Shown: piece after piece, positions 51,794 through 59,283 of the stretch
How the letters are laid out: each line of letters starts with the position of its first letter
Position numbering within the stretch: the first letter of the stretch is position 1
Assembly: GCA_964471915.1 (NCBI GenBank)
Contig: CAYYID010000018.1
Location: 1 to 64,000 of the forward strand
DNA from: JAIEPW01 sp964471915
GTDB lineage: Bacteria > Acidobacteriota > Terriglobia > Bryobacterales > Bryobacteraceae
Direction of reading: 5' to 3'
Length of the DNA: 64,000 nt
The notes under the pieces: model-generated
The model's database searches: none
Seen by the model: only the letters and a program-made list of their open reading frames with translations
What the model was told of the DNA's origin: nothing
Made by a program: the position numbers and the translations under genes

Positions 51794-52480
51794 ATGCCCG
51801 AGATCCTGCCCTCGCTCCTCTCCGCCGACTTCGCCCGCCTCGCCGACCAGATCGCCCTGGTGGAACAGGCCGGCGCCCGCATCCTGCACCTGGACATCAT
51901 GGACGGCCATTTCGTGCCGAACATCACCTTCGGCCCGCCCGTCGTCGAATCGATCCGCCGGACCACGAAGCTGACGCTCGACGTCCACCTGATGATCGCC
52001 GACCCGGACCGCTACGTCCCGGCCTTCATCCAGGCCGGCGCGGACCAGATCCTCATCCACCAGGAAACCTGCCCCCACCTGGACCGCAGCCTCCACGCCA
52101 TCCAGGCCGAGGGCGCCAAAGCCGGCGTGGTGCTGAACCCGTCCACGCCTGTCGAAACCCTCACCGAGGTGCTCGACGTCCTGGATTATGTCCTGATCAT
52201 GAGCGTCAATCCCGGGTTCGGCGGCCAGCGGTTCATACCCAATGCCTTGCATAAAGTATCGCGGCTGGCGGCTCTGCGAAAGGCCCGCGGATTGCAATTC
52301 CCCATCGAGATCGACGGCGGCGTGTCCCTGGAAAACGTTGCAAACGTTGTAGAAGCGGGCGTCGACTGGGTGGTGGCGGGGTCCTCGGTGTTTCACAGTG
52401 TGAACCCGGCGGACACCTTCCGGTTGCTGAGCGAAAAGGCCCGGGCGGCGGCGGCGCAGCGCGCTGGACTGCTAGAATAA
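51794..52480 (+). CDS. rpe: Ribulose-phosphate 3-epimerase
   Basis: The 228-residue TIM-barrel enzyme interconverts D-ribulose-5-phosphate and D-xylulose-5-phosphate in the pentose phosphate pathway. Conserved segments: ILPSLLSADFARLADQIAL at the N-terminus, HLDIMDGHFVPNITFGP (metal ligand His and catalytic Asp), LDVHLMIADP, MSVNPGFGGQRFIP (phosphate loop) and EIDGGVSLENV (second catalytic Asp). Length is normal. It is 13 bp after rsmB, in the same order as in many bacteria. Confidence 0.97.
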   Translation: MPEILPSLLSADFARLADQIALVEQAGARILHLDIMDGHFVPNITFGPPVVESIRRTTKLTLDVHLMIADPDRYVPAFIQAGADQILIHQETCPHLDRSLHAIQAEGAKAGVVLNPSTPVETLTEVLDVLDYVLIMSVNPGFGGQRFIPNALHKVSRLAALRKARGLQFPIEIDGGVSLENVANVVEAGVDWVVAGSSVFHSVNPADTFRLLSEKARAAAAQRAGLLE

Positions 52481-52514
52481 GGAAATCTAAGGTATTTCGA
52501 GGATCTGCTGTTTC

Positions 52515-53675
52515 ATGAACCGAATCTCTTTGCTCGCCGCCGTCCTGATGCCGGCCCTGCTCGTCAGTTCCTGCGGCTTCCGCCGCGTCAAGTACGACAA
52601 CCCCATCACCAAGGACACCCAGCAGCCGGATAAGGTCCTGTACGACAAGGCGATCCGGGACATCGAGAAGAACCGCTTCGAGGTCGCCCGCATCACCCTG
52701 AACACGCTGATCAACACCTACGACACTTCGGAGTACCTGGCCAAGGCCAAACTCGCCATCGCCGACTCCTGGTATCGCGAAGGCGGCACCAACGGTCTGG
52801 CGCAAGCCGAAGCCGAGTACAAGGACTTCATCCTCTTCTACCCGACCCTCGAAGAATCCGCCGAGTCGCAGGAAAAGATCTGCATGATCCACTTCAAGCA
52901 GATGGAGAAGGCCGACCGCGACCCCACCCACGCGCTGCGGGCCGAGCAGGAGTGCCGGCAGTTGCTGGTGCAGTTCCCGAACTCGAAGTTCGCCCCGATG
53001 GCCGAGCAGCGGTTGCGCGAGGTGCAGGAAGTGCTGGCCGAGTCCGACATGCGCGTCGGCACCTTCTATCACGCCAAGGGCAGCCACCCCGCTTCCGCCA
53101 ACCGCCTGAACGCCATGGTGGACCAGTATCCGCTGTACTCCGGCGCCGACGAAGCGCTGTGGATGCAGGCGGACTCCTATGGCCGGATGGGCGCGCGGTT
53201 CCGCCAGAAGACCATCGACACCTACTCGCGCATCGTCCGCGACTATCCGCTGTCGAAATACGTGGACGAGGCCAAGAAGAAGCTCACCTCGCTCGAGGCT
53301 CCGATTCCGGAAGCGGACCCGGTGGCCGTCGCCCGCATGAAGTACGAGCAGGAAAACCGCACCAAGCCCGGCATGATGTCCCGCAGCATGGGCTTCATGA
53401 AGCGCGGTCCGGACACTTTCGCCGCGGCCAAAAGCGGCACGCCGACCATGACGCCGCCCAAGCCGTCGATCCCGGCCAGCGTGCCCGAGCCGGCCTCCAC
53501 CGCGAGTTTCTCGGGTGACGTGACGGCCTCCACGGTCAGCGACCCCACGGCGCTCGACACCCAGCCGGACGCTCGCGCGGTGAAGCCCGGCGATCTCAAG
53601 CCCGCCGACGCCCCGCCGGCGGATCCCAGCACCACGTCCAGCTCCAAGAAAACCAAGAAGCCCAAGAAGAAATAG
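52515..53675 (+). CDS. bamD: Outer membrane assembly lipoprotein BamD
   Basis: BamD is the essential TPR lipoprotein of the BAM complex that inserts beta-barrel proteins into the outer membrane. The lipobox is LLVSSC with lipidated C20. Residues 35-275 hold five TPR-like repeats (for example DKVLYDKAIRDIEKNRFEVA and FPNSKFAPMAEQRLREVQEV). The C-terminal 110 residues are a Pro/Ser/Ala/Lys-rich, probably disordered tail not found in shorter BamD proteins. This window's large receptors are natural clients. It is 34 bp after rpe and 10 bp before a response regulator. Confidence 0.93.
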   Translation: MNRISLLAAVLMPALLVSSCGFRRVKYDNPITKDTQQPDKVLYDKAIRDIEKNRFEVARITLNTLINTYDTSEYLAKAKLAIADSWYREGGTNGLAQAEAEYKDFILFYPTLEESAESQEKICMIHFKQMEKADRDPTHALRAEQECRQLLVQFPNSKFAPMAEQRLREVQEVLAESDMRVGTFYHAKGSHPASANRLNAMVDQYPLYSGADEALWMQADSYGRMGARFRQKTIDTYSRIVRDYPLSKYVDEAKKKLTSLEAPIPEADPVAVARMKYEQENRTKPGMMSRSMGFMKRGPDTFAAAKSGTPTMTPPKPSIPASVPEPASTASFSGDVTASTVSDPTALDTQPDARAVKPGDLKPADAPPADPSTTSSSKKTKKPKKK

Positions 53676-53685
53676 CGCCTCCCGA

Positions 53686-54255
53686 ATGCCGCGCATCCTG
53701 CTTGCCGATGACTCGCCCCATGCCCAGCGGATGGGGGAGCGAATCCTGCGCGACGAGGGCTTCGAGGTCGTCACCGTCACCGATGGCATCACCGCCCTGG
53801 TGCGTCTGGCCGACGTCGACCCCGACGTCGTGCTGGCCGACGTCTTCCTCCCCGAGCGCTCGGGTTTCGAGATCTGCCGCTTCCTGAAGTCGAATCCGCG
53901 CCACCGGCACGTCCGCGTGGTGCTGACCGCAGGTCTGCTGGAGCCTTTCGACGAGACCGAGGCTGACCGCTGCGGGGCGGACGCGGTGCTGAAGAAACCC
54001 TTCGAGGCGTCCGTGGTGATCGACACCATCAAGCCGCTGTCGGAGCACGCCGCCCACGCGCGCGGGCTGTTCGCCGAGGAAGCGTCTCAGCCCAAAGTCC
54101 CCGAGCCAGCCGCGGAGGAAGCGCCGAAGCCCGCCCCGGCTACCGACATCGACCCCGAGCGGATTCAGGCCGCGATCACTCTGGCTCTGGACGCCGCGCT
54201 GCCCGCGCTGACGAAGGAAATCACCGAGCGGGTGTTGATCGCGCTCGGGCACTGA
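53686..54255 (+). CDS. Single-receiver response regulator with C-terminal helical tail
   Basis: The 189-residue protein has a CheY-like receiver (1-118: acidic pair D8/D9, phosphoacceptor D52 in LADVFLPERSG, and K in VLKKPF), a Pro/Ala/Glu-rich linker (about 128-150) and a short amphipathic C-terminal segment (PERIQAAITLALDAALPALT, then a basic-hydrophobic end). It has no DNA-binding or enzyme domain, so output must be by protein contact. No cognate kinase is adjacent. It is 10 bp after bamD, in the same transcription unit. Confidence 0.9.
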   Translation: MPRILLADDSPHAQRMGERILRDEGFEVVTVTDGITALVRLADVDPDVVLADVFLPERSGFEICRFLKSNPRHRHVRVVLTAGLLEPFDETEADRCGADAVLKKPFEASVVIDTIKPLSEHAAHARGLFAEEASQPKVPEPAAEEAPKPAPATDIDPERIQAAITLALDAALPALTKEITERVLIALGH

Positions 54256-54262
54256 CGGGCCG

Positions 54263-55216
54263 TCAGCTCTTCAGCGTCGCCACGATCTCCGCCGCCGTGG
54301 CGCGCGCCTCGTCCACCGCGCCCACCGGGAAGCTGATCGCCCCCACGCGCGGATGTCCGCCGCCGCCGTAGCGCTCGCAGATCGTCGCCAGGTTGTGCTT
54401 CAACTCGCCCGGCGCCCACGGGTTCGACCCCACCGACACCTTGGTGCGGAAACTCGCGTTCGAAACCGACACCGTGTACAGCGACTCCGGGAACAGGTAA
54501 TACGGAATGAACTTGCTGTAGCCCTCCAGGTCGTGTCCCGTGAGGTCGAACTGCACCACGCCGTTCTCCGCGCGCGCCAGTTCGCGGATCAGCCCGATGG
54601 ACCGCAGGTGCCGCTCGTACAGCGGCTGAAACAGCGCCTGGATCTCCGGCGCCGCGATGATCGCGTCCAGCGGCATCCGCCGCATCATCCGGATGATCTG
54701 CTGCACGCCCTCGCTGCCCTTCACGCCTTCGATCACCAGGGTCAGCTTCGTGGCCGCGCTCCGCAGTTCCACGGCCTCCTGCGCGTCCGCATATTGCGCC
54801 CCGTCGACGATATCCGCCCACCGGATCAGTTCCGCCAGGTCCGGCGCCTGGTAGCCGAACTTCGCCGCCGCCACGTCCGCGATGAACTGCGTGCAGGACT
54901 TGTACCCGGTATCCAAGAACTTCGTCGGGTGGTGCTCCGCGTGAAAGTGCTCCGCGTCCGCCGCCGTCAGAAACGCGCTCTGGTGGTGGTCGAACCACCA
55001 GTGCAGCTTCGCGTTCGGCGAGTACTTGAAGTCCACGATGGCGTTCACGTCGCCGTCGAACAGTTCGTCCTCGAAGATCTGCGAGGCCTTGTGCGCCATC
55101 CCCGTATAGGCGAATTCGGCGCCGGGATGGAACTTCGCTTCCAGAAAGCGCGTGAACACTGCCGCCGACGCCGCTCCGTCGAAACAGTGATCGTGATAGA
55201 GAACGCGAACCCGCAT
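54263..55216 (-). CDS. DHH-family phosphoesterase
   Basis: The 317-residue predicted DHH/DHHA1 phosphoesterase belongs to a superfamily that includes RecJ, NrnA-like oligoribonucleases and c-di-AMP phosphodiesterases. The DHH-type metal motif is WWFDHHQSAF, preceded by an HDHCFDGAASA segment. The C-terminal DHHA1 region contains YGGGGHPRVGAISFPVG. The exact substrate cannot be decided. It is convergent with the response regulator (7 bp) and 68 bp from the nitronate monooxygenase gene on the same strand. Confidence 0.88.
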   Translation of the reverse strand: MRVRVLYHDHCFDGAASAAVFTRFLEAKFHPGAEFAYTGMAHKASQIFEDELFDGDVNAIVDFKYSPNAKLHWWFDHHQSAFLTAADAEHFHAEHHPTKFLDTGYKSCTQFIADVAAAKFGYQAPDLAELIRWADIVDGAQYADAQEAVELRSAATKLTLVIEGVKGSEGVQQIIRMMRRMPLDAIIAAPEIQALFQPLYERHLRSIGLIRELARAENGVVQFDLTGHDLEGYSKFIPYYLFPESLYTVSVSNASFRTKVSVGSNPWAPGELKHNLATICERYGGGGHPRVGAISFPVGAVDEARATAAEIVATLKS

Positions 55217-55284
55217 GTATGGTTACTACTTCCGGAAAACCTATTAGCTTGCCTGAAAACCCGGCCGCAGCGCAACTCCGAAAA

Positions 55285-56235
55285 TCAGCACACCCGGGCG
55301 CGCGCCGCGGCGTACTCCGCCGCCAGCCGGTCCACCAGCGCCGCCGCCGGCACCACCTCGCGCACCGCGCCGATCCCCTGGCCGCAACCCCAAATGTCTT
55401 TCCAGGCCTTCGCGGGACGGTCCGTGCCGAAATTCATCTTCGACGGATCGCTCTCCGGCAGGTTCTCCGGATCCAGCCCCGCCGCCGCGATCGACGGCTT
55501 CAGGTAATTGCCGTGGACCCCCGTGAAGAGGTTCGTGTACACGATATCCGCGGCCTGCGCGTTCACGATCATCTGCTTATAGCCTTCGTCCGCGTTCGCC
55601 TCTTGGGTGGCGATGAACGCCGAGCCCACGTAGGCGAAGTCCGCGCCCATCGCGCGCGCCGCCAGCACCGCGCCGCCGTTGGCGATGGCGCCGGAAAGCG
55701 CCACCGGACCGTCGAACCACGCCCGGATCTCCTGCAGCAGCGCGAACGGCGACAGCGTGCCCGCGTGTCCGCCCGCGCCCGCCGCCACCGCGATCAGCCC
55801 GTCGGCCCCCTTCTCGATCGCCTTACGCGCGTGCACGATATGGATGATGTCGTGCAACACCACGCCGCCATAGGAATGCACCGCCTGGTTCACCTCCGGG
55901 CGCGCCCCCAGCGACGTGATCACCACCGGCACTTTGTGCTTCACGCACAGGGCGAGATCGTGCTCCAGCCGGTCATTCGACTTGTGGACGATCTGGTTCA
56001 CGGCGAACGGCGCCGCCGGACGCTCCGGGTGCTTCGCGTCCCATGCCGCCAGTTCCTCGCGGATCCGCGCCAGCCATTCGTCGAGCATCTCCTTCGGCCG
56101 CGCATTCAGCGCCGGAAAGGACCCCACCACGCCCGACGTGCATTGCGCGATCACCAGGTCCGGATTGGATACGATGAACATCGGAGCCCCGATAACGGGG
56201 ATTCTGAGTTTGGAAAAGACCTGCGGAAGTGCCAT
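55285..56235 (-). CDS. Nitronate monooxygenase
   Basis: The 316-residue FMN enzyme of the NMO (2-nitropropane dioxygenase) family oxidises toxic nitronates. Family features are the FMN-binding IPVIGAPMFIVSNPDLVIAQ start, AGAGGHAGTLSPFALL with the likely catalytic His, the PVALSGAIANGGAVLAARAM segment and AYVGSAFIAT. Length fits class I. It is divergent from cydA across 70 bp. Confidence 0.92.
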   Translation of the reverse strand: MALPQVFSKLRIPVIGAPMFIVSNPDLVIAQCTSGVVGSFPALNARPKEMLDEWLARIREELAAWDAKHPERPAAPFAVNQIVHKSNDRLEHDLALCVKHKVPVVITSLGARPEVNQAVHSYGGVVLHDIIHIVHARKAIEKGADGLIAVAAGAGGHAGTLSPFALLQEIRAWFDGPVALSGAIANGGAVLAARAMGADFAYVGSAFIATQEANADEGYKQMIVNAQAADIVYTNLFTGVHGNYLKPSIAAAGLDPENLPESDPSKMNFGTDRPAKAWKDIWGCGQGIGAVREVVPAAALVDRLAAEYAAARARVC

Positions 56236-56305
56236 AGGCGGAAACTGACCATGGTACCGCGCTTCCGCCGCCGCCCGCGCTCATGTCCGGTGTCCGGGAG
56301 ACCCG

Positions 56306-57637
56306 ATGGATTCCGCGCTTGATCTGCACCGTCTGCAATTCGCGTTCACGATCACCTTTCACTACCTATTCCCGCAGTTGACCATGGGGCTCGCCTTGCT
56401 CCTGGTCGTGCTGAAAACGCTTTACCTTCGCACCGGCGACGAGCACTTCAATACCGCCGCGCGCTTCTGGGCCAAGGTGTTCGGCATCTCCTTCGCCATG
56501 GGCGTCGTCACCGGCATCCCCATGGAGTTTCAGTTCGGCACCAACTGGAGCCGCTTCTCCAAGGCTGCCGGCGGCGTCATCGGGCAGACGCTCGCCATGG
56601 AGGGCATGTATTCTTTCTTCCTGGAGTCCAGCTTCCTCGGACTCTTTCTCTACGGCGAGAAGCTGACCGGCCGCCTCGGGCACTGGATCGCCGCGTTCCT
56701 GGTCTTCCTCGGCTCCTGGCTTTCGGGCTACTTCATCATCGCTACCGACGCGTGGATGCAGCACCCCACCGGCTACCGCCTGGGACCGGGCGGCGAGATC
56801 CTGCTCGACAGCTGGCTCGGACTGCTGTTCAATCCCTGGATCCTCTGGCAGTACACGCACAACATGCTGGGCGCGGTGGCGACGGCGTCCTTTGCCATGG
56901 CCTCCGTGGGCGCCTATTACCTGCTCAACGGCCGCCACGAGCAGTATGGGCGCACCTTTGTCCGCCTCGGCGTGATCGCCGCATTCACCGCCTCCGCCCT
57001 GCTGCTGTTCCCCACCGGCGACGGCCAGGGCAAGAACGTCGCGCGCTATCAGCCGGCGACGCTGGCCGCGATGGAGGGTCACTTCGAGACCAGCTCCGGC
57101 GCGCCCATCGCCCTCATCGGCCAGCCGGATGTCGAAAAGATGCGGCTCGACAACCCGATCTACGTGCCGAACGTGCTCAGCTTCATTACGCACCGGCGCT
57201 GGACCGCCGAGGTAAAAGGTCTGGCGGACTTCCCGCGCGACCAGTGGCCCACCAACATCGCCCTGCTCTATTACAGCTTCCACATCATGGTGGGGCTCGG
57301 CACCATCTTCATCGCGATCACGGCGCTGGCCGTGCTGCAGCTCTGGCGCGGCCGCCTGCTCGCCTCCAAGCCGCTCCTTTGGACCCTGATGCTCGCGCTG
57401 CCGTTCCCCTTCATCGCCAACACCGCCGGCTGGACCACCGCCGAACTCGGCCGCCAGCCGTGGCTGATCCACGGTCTCATGCGCACCGCGGACGGCGCGT
57501 CGCTGTCGGTCTCGGCGGGCAACACGCTCTTCACGCTGCTCGGGTTCCTGGGCCTATACACCGTGCTGGGCATCCTGTACCTCTTCCTGATCGCCCGCCT
57601 CATCGACGCCGGACCCAACGCCGCAGGAGGCCACTGA
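56306..57637 (+). CDS. cydA: Cytochrome bd-type quinol oxidase subunit I
   Basis: The 443-residue subunit of the high-affinity terminal oxidase bd has H19 (TFHYLF) as heme b595 ligand and a His in QYTHNMLGAV as a heme b558 ligand. The quinol-site motif is GRQPWLI after AGWTTAEL, and the protein has the short Q-loop of cyanide-insensitive-type oxidases rather than the long E. coli form. Nine membrane helices are expected. The start is supported by GGGAG upstream. It is 3 bp before cydB. Confidence 0.96.
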   Translation: MDSALDLHRLQFAFTITFHYLFPQLTMGLALLLVVLKTLYLRTGDEHFNTAARFWAKVFGISFAMGVVTGIPMEFQFGTNWSRFSKAAGGVIGQTLAMEGMYSFFLESSFLGLFLYGEKLTGRLGHWIAAFLVFLGSWLSGYFIIATDAWMQHPTGYRLGPGGEILLDSWLGLLFNPWILWQYTHNMLGAVATASFAMASVGAYYLLNGRHEQYGRTFVRLGVIAAFTASALLLFPTGDGQGKNVARYQPATLAAMEGHFETSSGAPIALIGQPDVEKMRLDNPIYVPNVLSFITHRRWTAEVKGLADFPRDQWPTNIALLYYSFHIMVGLGTIFIAITALAVLQLWRGRLLASKPLLWTLMLALPFPFIANTAGWTTAELGRQPWLIHGLMRTADGASLSVSAGNTLFTLLGFLGLYTVLGILYLFLIARLIDAGPNAAGGH

Positions 57638-57640
57638 GCC

Positions 57641-58687
57641 ATGGAACTCGTCTGGTATTGCCTGGTCGCCGTGCTCATCGCCGGCTACGTCCTCCTCGAC
57701 GGTTTCGACCTGGGCGCCGGCGCCGTCCATCTCTTCGTCGCGCGCACCGAGACCGAGCGCCGCAGCGTCATGCAGTCCATCGGCCCCGTGTGGGACGGCA
57801 ACGAAGTCTGGCTGCTCGCCGGCGGCGGCACCCTGTACTTCGCCTTTCCGGTGCTCTACGCCGCCAGCTTTTCGGGCTTCTACCTGCCGCTGATCATGGT
57901 GCTGTGGCTCCTGATCCTGCGCGGCATCGCCATCGAGTTCCGCAACCTGGTGGAGACGCCCGTCTGGCGGCCGTTCTGGGATGTGGTCTTCTGCGGCGCC
58001 AGCGCGCTGCTCGCGGTCTTCTTCGGCGCCGCCCTCGGCAACGTGATCCGCGGCGTGCCGCTCGACCAGAACAGCGAGTTCTTCCTGCCGCTGTGGACCA
58101 GCTTCTCGCCCGCCGACCCGCACCCCGGGATCCTCGACTGGTACACCGTGCTGACGGGCGCGCTCGCTCTGGCGGCGCTGGTGATGCACGGCGGCCTGTG
58201 GGTGGCGCTCAAGACCTCGGGTCCGGTGGCGGAGCGCAGCCGCGCCGCCGCGCGGGCCGCCTGGTGGGCGGTCGCCGTACTTACGACCGCCGTCACCTTC
58301 GCGACCTTCTCGCTTCAGCCCAGCATCCTCGCCAACCTCGCCGCCCATCCCTGGGGCGCGCTCTTTCCGCTGCTCGCCATCGCCGGCGCGGCCGGCGTCG
58401 CCGTCTACGCGCGCAACGCGAAACACGAGCTGCCGGCCTTCCTCGCTTCTTCGGCCTATATCGCGGGCATGCTCGCCAGCGTGGTCTTCGGCGTTTTCCC
58501 GAACGTCCTGGCATCGAACGTGGATCCCGCGCGGAGCCTCACGCTTTGGAACGCCGCGGCGCCGGCCTATGGACTGCGGGTCGGCCTCGCCTGGTGGATC
58601 CCCGGGTTCGTGCTCGCGCTCGGCTACTCCGCGTTCGTGTATCGCAAGTTCGCGGGCAAGGTGACGGGCGAAGCGGGAGGGCACTAG
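57641..58687 (+). CDS. cydB: Cytochrome bd-type quinol oxidase subunit II
   Basis: The 348-residue partner of CydA has an N-terminal WYCLVAVLIAGYVLLDGFDL segment, then a GPVWDGNEVWLLAGGGTLYF motif, and eight helices. It completes the bd oxidase, which reduces O2 at low oxygen and is resistant to NO and cyanide. No cydX-like microprotein was seen after it; instead a YdeI-family gene follows within 2 bp. Confidence 0.96.
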   Translation: MELVWYCLVAVLIAGYVLLDGFDLGAGAVHLFVARTETERRSVMQSIGPVWDGNEVWLLAGGGTLYFAFPVLYAASFSGFYLPLIMVLWLLILRGIAIEFRNLVETPVWRPFWDVVFCGASALLAVFFGAALGNVIRGVPLDQNSEFFLPLWTSFSPADPHPGILDWYTVLTGALALAALVMHGGLWVALKTSGPVAERSRAAARAAWWAVAVLTTAVTFATFSLQPSILANLAAHPWGALFPLLAIAGAAGVAVYARNAKHELPAFLASSAYIAGMLASVVFGVFPNVLASNVDPARSLTLWNAAAPAYGLRVGLAWWIPGFVLALGYSAFVYRKFAGKVTGEAGGH

Positions 58688-58688
58688 C

Positions 58689-59273
58689 CTGGCCGCCCTC
58701 GCCGAGCTGCCGCGCGTCCCCGTCGCCAGCCGCGCGGAACTCCGCGCCTGGCTCGCCCGGCACCACGCGCAGCGCGCCAGCGTCTGGCTGGTGATCAACA
58801 AGAAGTCGAGCGGACTGCCGCACGTGCCCTACGCCGAGATCGTCGAAGAGGCGCTTTGCTTCGGCTGGATCGACAGCCGCCCCGCGAAGCTGGACGCCCA
58901 GCGCTCCATGCTCCTGCTTTCGCCCCGCCGTCCGAAAAGCGCCTGGTCGCGGATCAATAAGCAGCGGGTCGCGCGCCTGTCCGCCGCCGGCCTGATGATG
59001 CCGCCCGGTGTCGCGGCCGTGAAGCTCGCCCGCCGGAACGGAAGCTGGAACGCGCTCGACGGCGTAGAGGCGCTGGTGATCCCCGAGGATCTCGCCGCCG
59101 CCTTCGCGCGCCATCCCGCGGCGCGCTCGCATTGGGACGCCTTCAGCCCGTCTTCGCGCAAGGGGATCCTGCAGTGGATCGCCAGTGCCCGCCGCGCGGA
59201 AACCCGCAACTGCCGCGTCGCGCAGACCGCCGCCCTCGCCGCGCGGAATCTCCGCGCCACGCTCGACGCCTGA
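58689..59273 (+). CDS. YdeI/OmdA-family protein, probable CTG start
   Basis: The 194-residue YdeI-type (OmdA/DUF1801-like) protein has the blocks ASVWLVINKKSSGLP, EEALCFGWIDSRPAKLD, FTPRRP-like LSPRRPKSAWSRINKQRVAR, and NGSWNALDGVEALVIPEDLA. The family's N-terminal Trp-helix is encoded upstream of the first ATG/GTG/TTG (GTG 58791). The frame opens after a stop at 58662-58664 and offers only CTG codons as starts. CTG 58689 lies 7 nt after a GGGAGGG, 1 bp after the cydB stop, and gives the expected length. The role of the family is poorly defined; YdeI members are linked to envelope stress or bacteriocin protection. Confidence 0.82.
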   Translation: MAALAELPRVPVASRAELRAWLARHHAQRASVWLVINKKSSGLPHVPYAEIVEEALCFGWIDSRPAKLDAQRSMLLLSPRRPKSAWSRINKQRVARLSAAGLMMPPGVAAVKLARRNGSWNALDGVEALVIPEDLAAAFARHPAARSHWDAFSPSSRKGILQWIASARRAETRNCRVAQTAALAARNLRATLDA

Positions 59274-59283
59274 GGCTTCGGCG

